Of a stretch of DNA of 64,000 bases, positions 41,401-52,609 are shown one piece after another; within the stretch, counting starts at the first letter, position 1; each line of letters opens with the position of its first letter. The position numbers were made by a program, and so were the translations under genes. The DNA lies in NCBI GenBank assembly GCA_027886185.1, contig WOAB01000211.1, forward strand, positions 4,502,001 to 4,566,000, in the 5' to 3' direction. Below the pieces are notes generated by a model. That model made no database searches, had not been told where the DNA came from, and saw only the letters and a list, made by a program, of their open reading frames with translations. Source of the stretch: Rheum nobile (lineage: Eukaryota > Streptophyta > Magnoliopsida > Caryophyllales > Polygonaceae).

Positions 41401-42560
41401 AGGGTTTTTTTAGGGTTTGGATTATGCTTGTACATATTGTGTGTTTTATGGATTGTGTATTTTATGGATTGGTGTTGGGGATTTGGTTTTAATGAATTAA
41501 ATTTTTATGGATTGTGTTATGGATTTAGTTTTTATGGATTGTGTTCTTTTAGGATCAGATGTCTAAACCCTAAACCCTAAATTATTGTAAATCATAGCAA
41601 ATGAAAACCCTAGAACCCATGAAACCCTAGGGTTTAGTGTGCCATCAGAAGGTATACGCCAAGGCTCATCAAAGCATGGTGTTTCTAGGGTTTGGTGTGA
41701 CAAGGCTCATCAAAGCATGATGTTTCTAGGATTCTACGGTTTGAATTTAGAGTTTAGAGTGTAGGGTTTAGTATTTGGGGATTGAAGGTTTAGATGTTAT
41801 TATATGTATGGAATCCTGGGATTTCTATGATTTAGGATTTACAGTATTCAAGAAACCCTAAGGTTTCATAGGATTAGGGTTTGTATATTTTCGAGGGTTT
41901 ATGGGTTAGGGTGTTAAAGGAAAGGATAAAGTGAGGGTTTAGGTATAAGATGTCAATTAAGTGTAATTGTTTAAGGTTTAGGGTGTTAAAGGGGTAGAAT
42001 AGGATAAGGGTATTGGGTTTGAAAAGTATGGAGTGTCAAGTTAATGACCGATGGGTTAACATAAAACAATGTTGTAGGGTTAGGGTTTAGGATTTTAAAT
42101 AGTTAGGGTATAGATATATGGTGTTAAAGAGTGAAGATTTTAAGGTGTAAAGAATAGGTTACATGAATTTAAGGTTACAAAGTGTATGAAGAAGTTAAAG
42201 ATTCACCGATTATGGTAGAGTTTAGTGTATAGGATTAAGAGATTTAAGTTTAGGATTAGAGAGTTTTACAATAGGTTAACCCTAAATACAAAACACTTCA
42301 TCAATTCCCTAAACCTTTACCCTAGAAACCCATGATTTAGGGCGCCATCAAAAGTTGTAGGCCTACTACATACGCTTCAAACCTTGAGGTTTTTAGGGTT
42401 TAGGGTTTCATACAAACTAGAACCCTAGAAACCTTAGGGTTCGGTGTGCCTTGGATAAGCATGTGTTGTCTAAAGGCACACCAACCTTGGGGTTTATATG
42501 GTTATAGGGTTTAGAGTATTTAGGGTTTCATGGGTTTATTGTGCATTCTTTTGGAACATG
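41400..42560. repeat. Degenerate telomere-motif region
   Basis: The interval is crowded with TTTAGGG/CCCTAAA words and one-base variants, with a clean tandem at 41564-41581 (TAAACCCTAAACCCTAAA). Before it (41440-41546) are imperfect TTTTATGGATTGTGT repeats. No gene is seen. Confidence 0.7.
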
Positions 42561-42761
42561 ATTGTCATAAATGTGAGTAACATAGATTGTTATTACTTAA
42601 ATAACCTTTGAAAAAACAACTGCAAAATAATATATATTGATAGAATATTACAATGCATGTGATGAGAATTACATCAAAGATCCATCACACTCAACCCTAA
42701 TCTTTAATACATTGGAGGATTTGTTGGACAATTATATCTCATACAATACTCTCAAAACAAT

Positions 42762-44040
42762 TTAATCCTCGATGATCATATTTACGCCAAGCATACGGAG
42801 TAGGAAGTAGTGGATCATTATCTTTGAACCACACCAACATAAAAACAATACATTATGTTTATTATAAGTTTCTAAATCCCAAAAATCAAATGAATTTATT
42901 ATAATAAGGTTTACTGGTATGAAGTAGTTTTGGGCCCCGACTAGAGCCATCGTCATAATCTTGTATGGAGGGCCAAGGCTTCCATAATATGCCTTCATTG
43001 GTAAGCACAAGCACGGGCCATCCCAAGACAACAATACAAGGGAAGCCTGATGTAAAGTGGCAAACGCTAAACCCATCATGGGCATGTCGAGCCAATATTC
43101 TTTGGAGGAAGGAGTCATATAGTTCAAATTGCAGATCAACACATCAATATGGTATAATTTAGGATCTAGGGCCATGTATACATCTCTGTTTTCCATCAAC
43201 TCTCTTGACAACTACATTCAAACTATGGGGTAGTCACTCTCTTCCAATCCAAAAGTACAGCTAAGTTTTGATAACCATAGTGTCTGTTTGCACCTACATC
43301 TCTAGCCCCATTCATGTACGCAAGCCAAAAGTAGTCCACATTCCGAACTTCGAAGTTGATCCCCAAATACCAAACGGGATCCTTCGGGACCATGTGCCTC
43401 GACTTCTTCTTCAATCCCTACAACATGGCTCCCACTCCCATGCAAAACTCTACTTTGTGCCCTACAGTTGTTGCCCCGCCATCTAGAGCCACATGATTAT
43501 CATGCAGGGATATGTTGATTGATTCCCTTCTTCTTTTCATTCTCTTGAAATGCAACCCTCGTGTGCTCAAACAAGCTCGCCCCCTCCTCATTGATTACTT
43601 GGTGGATCCCTTTGGCCTTCGTTTTGGAATGATTTGTTTTTGATAATTCATCAAAGATTCTTGCAGATTGTCCGTGTCATTCTACAACTCAATGATTGGG
43701 TATACATGGTGTGACACTCTGTAGAATATCCGAGAAAACAACAATCTTATTTCAAGATGGCTTGCATACCCTCAACCCTATCAAAAAACATTGTTAATTG
43801 CATATTGAAACAAATTCATATAAGCTTGTTTTAATGTACAGATTTACATATTTGAGGTCCTGGTGAAGAATTGTGGTTGAGTATCCGTCCACGCTCTGAC
43901 TATGTTTTCCTTGTAAGGATTAAGTCACGTCATCTCCATGTATGAAACGAGGCCATTCTTCCACGATGTCCTCAATTTCTCGAGACTCTTTTTAAACCTT
44001 TTCTCTATGGTTGAAGAAAACACTGCCCAACATTAGTCCC
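42762..44040 (-). pseudogene. Mutator-like transposase C-terminus joined to OTU-type protease, decayed
   Basis: Minus strand, in order: LNPYKENIVRAWTDT (like the PYKE-FV-AWTD segment after the MULE transposase core), a PKRRPKGSTK motif, then an OTU-like domain. In that domain DVGANRHYGYQNLAVLLDW corresponds to the DG(N/H)CG(F/Y)R catalytic segment, but the cysteine is tyrosine. LSRELMENRDVYMAL, YWLDMPMMGLAFA and ALVGAQNYFIPVNL match the later OTU parts (W--MP-MG--IA, HF--V). Stops and frame changes occur near 43215, 43420 and 43900. Plants have such transposase-OTU proteins; assignment is from motifs only. Confidence 0.68.
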
Positions 44041-44083
44041 CAAATTGTTGTGTTCTAGCTTTATCCTTCAAGATTGGGGAATC

Positions 44084-44558
44084 AAATTGCCTTCGATGTG
44101 GTGCTATTAGTCGAACGAATCAAATTAATACTTCAAATAATCAAAGAATCAAAATGATGAGACGAAATAATGATAATAAAGCTTAGCTATAAAGGATTGC
44201 AGTGGGTCGAATGAGGATGACTAATGTCGAATGGATGCTTAGAGCAATCGAACTCCGCCTTGCTTAGAAAAATTGTATTTCAGATTACAATGAAAGCTCG
44301 AATATGCTGGTGAGTGGCGTAATCAGAGGTGTCCTACCATGGATTGATCCTATTCTATTTAAAATGAAAGGAGTTAATGCCAGATTTGAGAGGATCACTC
44401 GGCCGCTTCAATGCTAAGATTATGCCCATGATTTTCGCTCGGACGTTTCAAAAAGAGCCGTTGGACGCGTCAGCAGACAGGCTATCTTCTCCGTATGCTG
44501 GGTCTTGGTCTTCAATCGTTCATGGGCCGATCCAATCTGATCAAAACGTGGCCCAACA
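44084..44558 (-). repeat. 3' LTR of element E, end missing
   Basis: 475 bp align almost base for base with 53543-54018. The terminal segment TGTTTTGGGCAAAAAG is absent; unrelated sequence with the MULE/OTU pseudogene follows. Confidence 0.9.
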
Positions 44559-44575
44559 ATTGCCCCAAAGGAAGC
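44559..44575 (-). promoter_or_regulatory. Polypurine tract of element E
   Basis: Minus strand GGCTTCCTTTGGGGCAAT just before the LTR start TGTTGGGCC; same TTTGGGGCAAT core as in F. Confidence 0.7.
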
Positions 44576-44791
44576 CGGACGAGTAACTTGCCGAACTTGG
44601 GCGGTTTTCTTTCTTTGTGGATCGTGGACACGTGCCCTGGATCGGACGATTCAACTGCAGAATTGGGTTCCAGTCTTTGTCAATAAATTGATTTGACCTC
44701 TGCCTTCTCTTCTTACCTTCACCGTCTGTAACTTCTTCTCCCTAGGTAACTCTTCTTCTTCCCAAGTTCGAATCTTTTCAGTGTCTCGTCC

Positions 44792-46538
44792 ATGGCTGCT
44801 TCTAACTCGGAATCAAGTTCTGAGGATCGCCCCCCTCTCTTCCTTCTTAGTGAGCACGAAAGCGTTTTGAATGTTATGACCCAGTCTGAATTCGATAGGG
44901 TTTTGCAAGTTGGGGGCATCCCCAAGGGCACCAGAGCTCGTCTCCCTTATCCAGATGAACGTGCCGACTCTAGATGCCCAGGATAGGCGTGTTTTTACGA
45001 ATACTCTTTCAAAATAGGTCATACCTTTCCTTTTTCTAAGTTGGTCCAATCATTGCTTTCCTCCTTCTCTCTAGCCCCTTTTCAAGTAATGCCTCATGCT
45101 TGGCGCTTGCTTAAGGTTTTGGATCGCTTGAACAGAGACTTCGCTGTTGGGATAGATTTTAGGGTTCTGGATTATAACTACTGTCTGGGGTCCAAGCGAT
45201 CATACCAATATAACCTTTGATGCAGCTCCGATCGCCAACCCTTGGATTTGAAGTTGAATGTGAATGACCGCGGATGGAAAAAGCGGTTCTTTTTTGTGAA
45301 CATCGCGTCATTGGGCTTGGGGGGTGATTGTCCGTTCTTGCTGACCGATTGGATGTGGAATGGTTTGTGTTCTTTCCTGTGCTTGAAGCTAATCGCATGG
45401 CTTTTAACTTTGGCTTACATGTAACTTTTTGCAGAACCTGGGATTGAAGAACCAGAGGAAGATCATGTCTTGGAGTCGAAGACGCAAGCGGTTTTGAAGC
45501 TTTCGAAGATCGAGAGGACTTATGCTAATAACAACGCCTTTTCGTCCGCTCAGCCTCTCCCAGTTGAAGTAGTTTCGCCGATGTCGTCTTCCTCCAAACG
45601 TGAGTACCAATTAGGTTTACCCTGTTTTGTTTCTTTTATCCACTGCAATTGACTCTTCTCTTGTCGAATGCAGCCTTGTCTCGAAGTGAGAGGTCCAGTG
45701 CTCGTCTCTCGGCGAAAGATCTATTGGAGCAGAGGATGCGCTCCAAGGATCTCCCCAAAGGGTGTCCCTCGAAGTCGCTCCCCCCAAAATCGTTTGGCCA
45801 CAAGAGAAAATCCGTTTGTGTTTCAGACGATGTGTCGAAAGGCAAGTCGGTGAAGAGGAGCATCGATTTCCCTGAACTTTTGACTTTGCCGGTGCCTGAC
45901 GACATTGAAGACCTTCCTGCTTTGGAGAACTTGGAGATGGCCGCTACGAGTTCTTAGACGGTTGATCTTAAACTTCTCTTCTTCTTTTTTTTTGACTTGC
46001 GTTTGTGGCGAGTTTGCTGACTTGCTATCTGTGTGTGCAGGTTTTCCAGCATCTTAGGTCTAGTCATTTGAAGACTAAACAGATGTGGGACGATGCTCAG
46101 TTGAAGATCTCCCAAGCCGAGGGCAGGGAAAAGGAAGCGGATGCGTTGTTGAAGGCGTCGGAGGGTGTACGCCGCGTCACTGAGACTAACTTGAAGGTTT
46201 CTGAGCAACGGATTAGTGAATTGGAGGCTTGGCTTGAAAATGCCAAGAAGGAAGGCGGCGAGGTCGCTACTGATGTTGGAGCCTACTTCACACTTAAGTC
46301 CAGGATCGAGATGATGGAAGATCTCCAGACTGGTCGCCACGAATCATGGGATCTGGAGAAGGATCAGGCCTACTTGGATGAGCAATTTCCCAGTGGTTGC
46401 CCCGGCATCGACTTTCTTCAAGCGTGCGGGACTGTTGGAGTCGTGGCGGAAGAAGGAGCTGAAGTGAGTTCTGGACGGACAGAAATGGCATCCGATCCTG
46501 CCTCTGACGCTGCCCCAGGTAAAGATGTCGAAGTTTGA
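44792..46538 (+). pseudogene. Antisense extra ORF of element E, intron-bearing
   Basis: Opposite in strand to gag-pol, between integrase and the 3' LTR, as reported for extra ORFs of Tat-lineage elements. It starts MAASNSESSSEDRPPLFLL. A frame change near 44955 and stops near 45017 and 45219 break the first half, which contains VMPHAWRLLKVLDRLN and GWKKRFFFVNIASLG, resembling the putative gypsy-type transposon family (Transposase_28). Introns are likely: GTGAGT at 45600 to CAG at 45673, and one ending CAG at 46040. The last part (46041-46538) is a long open coiled-coil-like segment (ADALLKASEGVRRVTE, EQRISELEAWLENAK). Its molecular role is unknown. Confidence 0.75.
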
Positions 46539-47171
46539 AGCTCTTTATACTTTAATTTGCTTGGATATTCGGACTAGCTGTGTTGTAAGTCCCTCTGTTA
46601 TGTGTGCAAACTCTGTGTTTTGGCGACCCATCCACCATCGCGGGTCGCGTGTTTGTAAGACAATGATGATCGGCATTTCACCTTTTTTTTTTTTGAATGG
46701 CACTCTTTGGTTTTTAGCGAGTGCTACGTTTGATGTATTCTTGTATGGATGCCTTTTCCGTTTCGGAAAGAGGGGAGGCCTGTAAATTGTGTTAAGTTTA
46801 GTCATGACATTTGTATATCGTAATCCAGGGAGGTAAGCAAGTGTGTCTTGCGTTAAATGTTAAGGTTTTGTATACCTTATTTTGTAGTAAGGCGGGCGGT
46901 GTACCGTCGTGCCTTTGTTGTTCAACTCCTTGTGTGTCGATCGACCGTGTTATGTAAGTTGTAAGCGCTTTTGTTTGTCTTGGGTGGATCCACTGCTTTG
47001 CTTGAACTTTGTTGTGCCTGTGTTGGAACGAAACAAAGTGAAGGGTTGCTAGGAAATGGTTGTTGGGGGCGAACCCAACGGCCCTCTGATCTTTAAGTTA
47101 GTGAACGCATCCGGGTAGTCAATGGTTGGAGAAAAATGTAATTGATAATCTGACGAATAACAAAAAGGTTT
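46539..47171. other. Spacer of element E between extra ORF and integrase
   Basis: No gene is recognised. It contains a T-run at 46684-46695 and GT-rich text; both flanking genes converge here, so it should contain two 3' ends. Confidence 0.6.
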
Positions 47172-47542
47172 TTAGAAATGATACTGCTTTAGGTATGTCG
47201 CGTTCCAGCTTCTTGGGATGATGCGTCCTTCCATGTCTTGTAATCTATAGGCTCTTTGTCCAGTGACATCTGTGATTAGGTAGGGTCCTTCCCATTCTGG
47301 GGCCAGTTTACCGTCCTTGGGGTCCTTGGTGTTTTGAAATGTCTTTCTTAGGACCCAATCGCCTTCTTTAAAAACCCTGACGCATACATTCTTGTTATAG
47401 CTCCTTGCGACATGTTGTTGATATTGGACCATCCTTAGCCTGGCCTTTTCTCTGACTTCGTCGATTGTGTCGATGTTATGCGACAACTCCTCATCGTTCT
47501 GCTTTGGGTCTGTAGTCTGTATCTGGCTGTAGGGATAAGTAT
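47172..47542 (-). CDS. Integrase C-terminal part, element E
   Basis: It continues the integrase after the solo LTR: REKARLRMVQYQQHVARSYN, VFKEGDWVLRKTFQNTKD, KLAPEWEGPYLITDVTG, ending LKQYHF at 47172. This is the usual C-terminal nucleic-acid-binding (GPY-like) region of Ty3/gypsy integrases. Confidence 0.9.
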
Positions 47543-48255
47543 TGTTGGGGTCGGAAAATCGACTACTCGTCCAATGGGCATCAACTGTCTGACGCAACCG
47601 TCAGACGCATCGGACCCGTCAGACGCATCGGACGTGAGCCATGCGACCGTCGCCTGATTCCTGGACGCAGCGGACCAGCGAGATTTTCTCCTTTATTATA
47701 ACAACTCCGAGATCTCCAACGGCTATATGCATTATTTCAGCCATCAAGGAAGGAATCAACCATATTTAAGAGAGGATCAAGGCTTATTAAGAGGAGATCA
47801 AGCGTAATTAATGCAGAATCAAAGAGAAGATCAAGAGCATTTAAGGAGAGATCAAGAGCATTTAGGGAGAGATCAAGCAAATATAAATAAGGCTCTAGGA
47901 GAAGCATCAAAGGACACTCTACGACATTCTACAACACTACATGCTACGACACTCTACGACATTCTACAACACTTCATTCTACTGCAACCACTTGTACTCT
48001 CATCATCAAAACTCTCATTTTTATATATTCTATCTTGTCCAACGTTGTTTAGTCCGACCGACGCTTGTAGTCTGGTCCGACCATCTCATCTTCTTCGACT
48101 ATTCATGGTGTAACCTTCTTCTTCCTCTCTTGCATCACAAAAACTACCATTTGTAATCACTTATTCTCATCAAACGGAGTAGATTTATCACCCTAACTAT
48201 TATTACCCCTCAAATCAACGAAAAGAGATCGATTGGTCATTTTCCGTCCAAAACA
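47543..48255 (+). mobile_element. Solo LTR of the F family, with TSD AGTAT
   Basis: 713 bp, starting TGTTGGGGTCGG and ending AAAACA, flanked by AGTAT at 47538-47542 and 48256-48260. It matches the F LTRs with an extra 35 bp near 47940 (repeated CTACGACACT words). A solo LTR forms by LTR-LTR recombination, so a whole F-type element once stood in the integrase gene of E. Confidence 0.95.
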
Positions 48256-48260
48256 AGTAT

Positions 48261-49715
48261 CTCGGCGGGAATTACCGCTTCACATCCGTAGACGAGGGAG
48301 AAGAGTGACTGTCCTGTTGCATTCTTCGGTGTGGTTTTGTCGGACCAGAGGATGTACGAGAGTTCATCTGTCCACTTGCCTTTGGCACCTTCTAGTCTCT
48401 TTTTTAGGTTGTTGATGATGATTTTATTACTGGACTCTGCTTGCCCATTCGACTGTGGGTATCTGGAGGTGGATGTGACTAAGTTGATGTTCCACTGTTC
48501 GCAGAAGGCTCTAGTCTTGCGACCGATGAATTGGGAGCCATTGTCACATACGATCTCTAATGGCACGCCGAATCTGCACAAAATGTTTCGTTTGATGAAT
48601 GAAATGACTTGAGTTTCTTTTACCTCTCGATAGGCTTCGGCTTCGATCCATTTGGAGAAGTAATCCGTCATGGCTAGGAAGAAGATGCGTTGCCCCTGTG
48701 CTGATGGTAACTTGCCGACAATGTCCATTCCCCATCTCATGAACGGCCAAGGCGCGAGTGTTGGATATAGGGGTTCTGATGGTTGGTGTACGACCGGCGC
48801 GTGCCATTGACAGGCGTCGCATCTCTTGGCATAGTCTAATGCGTCTGCGTTCATCGTTGGCCAATAGTATCCCATGCGTCGAGCCTTACAAGCTAAGCTT
48901 TGTCCTCCGGCATGATTGCCACACTCCCCATCATGTAGGGATGGAAGAAGTTTTTGGGCTTTGACGGGCGTGAGGCACTTCAGTAGCAAGCCTATGACAG
49001 ATCGTTTGAAAAGAAAACATTCTTTCATTTCGAAGGATAGGGCCTGTACCTTTAGATGTTTGGTCGCAGTTTTATCGTTCGGTAGGGTGATGTGTGCTAT
49101 CCAATCGATGAATGGTTTTGTCCAGTCTTCGGAATCACTTGCTGAATGAGTTTCGGAGTTGTCTTGTGTTATGGTGATGATTTTTTCTGACTCGTCTTGC
49201 CGTTTTGTGTTTTTGGCCGTTCTAGACATTGCAGGTGTCGTGACGTGGACTATGGGAACGTTGGGGAACTCTTTTGGATCTAACGTTGACCCCAGGTTAG
49301 CCAGTGCGTCTGCTTGTGTGTTTAATTCCCTTGGTACTTGGCTGATGTCGAATGTTCTAAATTGCGCGATCAACCCTTGGACGATGCTCAAATAGGCGAC
49401 CATTCTATCATCCTTGGCGACGTATAGTCCTTGGACCTGATTTACAATTAGTAGTGAGTCGCAGATCACCTTTACGTCGTCGATCGTGAGGTCTCGGGCT
49501 AAGTTGAGGCCGAATATGAGTGCCTCGTACTCCACCTCGTTATTGGTCGCGTCCCACTCACACCTCACGGCTTGAGCTACCTTGTCCCCTTGTGGTGATT
49601 TGAGTACAACAACTAAACCTGTGCCCCTGACGTTTGATGCTCCGTCGGTGTGTAGCTCCCAAGTGCCTTGTTTGCCTGTCGTGAGTAGTTCTGTCGCTTC
49701 TTTTATGGCCTCTTG
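48261..49715 (-). CDS. Acquired RNase H and integrase N-terminal and catalytic parts, element E
   Basis: A second RNase H domain comes first: WELHTDGASN, NNEVEYEALIFGLNLA, VICDSLLIVNQV and LNTQADALANLGS carry the D-E-D-D positions. Such an added archaeal-type RNase H after the native one is a known trait of the Tat lineage. Integrase follows: zinc region HDGECGNHAGG...CDACQ, then D in MRWGMDIVGKLP, D in EIVCDNGSQF and E in PQSNGQAESSNKII. The frame is open until the solo LTR at 48255/48256. Its upstream join to RT contains a stop near 49716. Confidence 0.92.
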
Positions 49716-51232
49716 TTATAGTGTTGGGCTGAAATCTACCACAAAATCGGCCAACACCTGAGATTTGATGGTTGTTCTCGGCTCGTATTCGATTTCGTAA
49801 CCACTTAATTGTATAGCCCATTTAGCCATTCGACCTGTGAACTCAGTTTTCCTCATGATTGCTTTCATTGGATGATTAGTTCTCACAATAATAGTATGCG
49901 ACTCAAAGTAAGGTTTTAACTTGAGAGAGGCCATGACTAATGCCAAGACTAGCTTTTCCAGTGAAGTGTACCTTGTTTCGGTTGGGAGTAGTGATCGGCT
50001 AACATAGTAAATCGGGGATTGTTTGCCGTCTTCTTCTCTTACCAAAACGGCACTCACCGATGTGTCTGACATGGCCAAATAGATGGGCAATGGCTCGTCA
50101 TCCTTTAGTTTGGCGAGCAGCAATGGATTCGACAGATATTTCTTTAATTCTTGGAATGCCGCCTCGTGCTCCCCTCCCTATTGGAATGATTTGTTCTTCT
50201 TAAGTGCGTCGTAAAATAGCTTGCACTTATCAGATGACTTCGAAATGAAGCGGTTCAGCGCCGCTATTCGTCATGTGAGCTTTTGAACATCTTTGACGCA
50301 TCTAGGTGACCTTAGATTGATAATTGCTTTTACTTGTTCGGGGCTCGCCTCGATCCCTCTTTGGGTCACCATGTATCCCAAGAATTTCCCTGAAGAGACT
50401 CCGAAAGAACATTTAGTGGGATTTAATTTCATATTATAGCGTTTGAGTACCTCGAATGCTTCTTTCAGGTGTTCGATATGATCTCCTTTTTGCTTTGACT
50501 TGACTAGCATGTCGTCGATGTAGACCTCCATGGTGTCACCAATCTGGTCCTTGAACATTTTGTTCACTAGTCTCTGGTACGTTGCCCCTGCATTCTTTAG
50601 ACCGAAGGGCATGACTTTGTAGCAGTAGGTCCCCTGACTGGTGACGAAGGCCGTTTTTTCCTGGTCTTGGGGGTCCATGAGTATCTGGTTATAGCCGATG
50701 TATGCATCCATAAAAGAGAGCATCTCGTGGCCTGCTGTCGCGTCGATCATTGCATCAATATGTGGTAAAGGGAACGAATCCTTTGGACACGCTTTGTTGA
50801 GGTCCTTGAAATCTATACAGACCCTCCACTTCCCGTTCTTCTTTTCGACTACCACCACGTTGGCCAGCCACTCGGGGTACTTGACTTCCCTAATCTTACC
50901 AGTCTCTAATAACCTCTTGACTTCGTCATCGATTATTTTGTTTCGTTCGGCGGCGAATTTCATGCGTTTTTGTTTGACAGGGGGAAAACTTGCGTCCACA
51001 TTTAGTTTGTGAGTTGTGATATCAGGAGAAATACCTACCATGTCCTCGTGAGACCATGCAAAACAGTCGGAGTTCAACCGTAGGAATTCCATCAATTTTT
51101 CACGGGTTGCGTCATCGAGATCGGATCCGACTCGGACCGTTCGATCTGGCGAGGCGGGGTCGAGAGCAACTTCGATTAATTTCTCTGTTTCTGGTTTGAT
51201 GTACTCGCTCGACCCTCCCTGTTCTGTAATTG
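49716..51232 (-). pseudogene. Reverse transcriptase and native RNase H, element E
   Basis: RT motifs are well kept: KWRVCIDFKDLN, FPLPHIDAMID, FMDAYIGYNQILM, FVTSQGTYCYKVMPFGL and the catalytic VYIDDMLV near 50520. A TGA at 50271-50273 (LT-stop-RIAALNRF), a TAG near 50180 (SFQ-stop-GGEHEAAF) and a stop at 49716-49718 break it into pieces. The connection/RNase H part (PIYYVSRSLLPTETRYTSLE, LADFVVDFS) is readable. Three nonsense changes mean no full product. Confidence 0.9.
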
Positions 51233-52609
51233 CTATGCCGCGTCGCTCTCGACCGCTTGCTTCATGGATGTCACGTAGCATTCCCTAGCGAGTCTTTGTT
51301 CTCCCTTGATCTCTTGGACTCCCCACTTGGTTGGGAATTTGATCGTTTGATGATAAGTGGAGGGGACCGCCTTTATCGAATGTATCCAAGGCCTGCCAAT
51401 GATGCAATTGTAGGGAGATTCACAGTCTATTACTATGAATTTTACTTGCTGGTTGATTCCTCCCGCATAAGTAGTGAGAGTGATTTCGCCAAGCGAATAT
51501 CGGACTTCGCCGCTGAACCCGACCAGGGGTAATCTCCTTTTGGTCACATCTTCCTCACTAAGGCCCATCTCTTTTAGAGTGTCGAGGGTGATCAAGTCGG
51601 TGGAGCTACCTGTGTCAATTAGTATCCTGCGTACAAGACAATTTCCAATGGACAAGGATATTACCAGACTGTCGTGATGCTCTGCCCATCCACTAGCGTC
51701 GGTTTCGTCGAAAGTGATTGTGGGCAAGTCGCTTGTCTTCCTAGGCCTTGGCTCAGAGGGTGGAGGCACATTGCCTATGCTTTGTTTGGTGTGGCGTTTT
51801 GTCACGGAATATGAGATCCCGCAAATATCGAACCCACCTGAAATGGAGTTGACAATCTTGGCAGGTATAGGAGAAGAAGGGCGTTTATTTTGTACCTCAT
51901 CCCTTCGTTCCATGGTGGCTTTGGCTTTGTCCGAAATGACATCTCGGAGGAATCCTTGCGACAGTAACCTTGCGACCTCCTTTCGCAGTGCGACGCATTC
52001 ATCGGTTTTATGCCCGTGGTCGCCATGGAAGTCGCACCACCTTGTCATGTCTTTCTTGAAATCCGATTTGTCATTCTTTTGTGGCCATCTCACGTCTTTG
52101 CCATATTTGTCGAACGTCTTAACTAACTCTGCAATGGAAACACATAATTTGTACGATTGTACCCTGGGGGGTAGTGAAGGATTTTCCTTCCACTCTTGTC
52201 CCCTGTCTCGACTCTGATCGTCGCGTCCTCGGGGATACGGCAGTTGATGCCTATCTTTACGACTGTCGGCCGTCGATTTGCGATTGACTCGATCCGGGCT
52301 TGGTTCGGCCTTGAAGGGTTCCTCGTCCTCTTCCAACCTAACCTGAGCCATTGTCTTGGCCTGGACGTCTTCGAAGGTTCGACAGGGATACTTCGTTAAT
52401 TCTTGATACAATTCGTTGCCACAGACCAGACCCCACCAGAAGGCCTCGATAGATGTAGGAACATCGCAATGGGGTATAACGAACTTTTCCTTATTGTACT
52501 TGTTAAGATAAGTACGCAGAGGTTCGTTATGCTTCTGGACAATACGATATAGGTCGCTAGATTTCTTTTCTAGCCTTCGGCTACTGGCAAATTGAATTTT
52601 AAAAGCATT
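51233..52609 (-). CDS. Gag C-terminal part and protease, element E
   Basis: One open frame from the gag core (SSDLYRIVQKHNEPLRTYL) through the knuckle CDFHGDHGHKTDEC to the protease, which has VRRILIDTGSSTDLITL and IIGRPWIHSIKAVPS. It ends at a TGA at 51233-51235, before RT starts; the RT frame begins upstream at 51281 in another frame. The codons 5' of about 52610 belong to a shifted frame created by a 20-bp deletion. Confidence 0.88.
   Translation of the reverse strand, partial: NAFKIQFASSRRLEKKSSDLYRIVQKHNEPLRTYLNKYNKEKFVIPHCDVPTSIEAFWWGLVCGNELYQELTKYPCRTFEDVQAKTMAQVRLEEDEEPFKAEPSPDRVNRKSTADSRKDRHQLPYPRGRDDQSRDRGQEWKENPSLPPRVQSYKLCVSIAELVKTFDKYGKDVRWPQKNDKSDFKKDMTRWCDFHGDHGHKTDECVALRKEVARLLSQGFLRDVISDKAKATMERRDEVQNKRPSSPIPAKIVNSISGGFDICGISYSVTKRHTKQSIGNVPPPSEPRPRKTSDLPTITFDETDASGWAEHHDSLVISLSIGNCLVRRILIDTGSSTDLITLDTLKEMGLSEEDVTKRRLPLVGFSGEVRYSLGEITLTTYAGGINQQVKFIVIDCESPYNCIIGRPWIHSIKAVPSTYHQTIKFPTKWGVQEIKGEQRLARECYVTSMKQAVESDAA

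Noticed and set aside
44041..44060. Alternative left end of the E LTR starting TGTTGTGTTC at 44046
   Set aside because: It does not align with the other LTR end and the preceding CAAAT does not match the right flank ACCAT.
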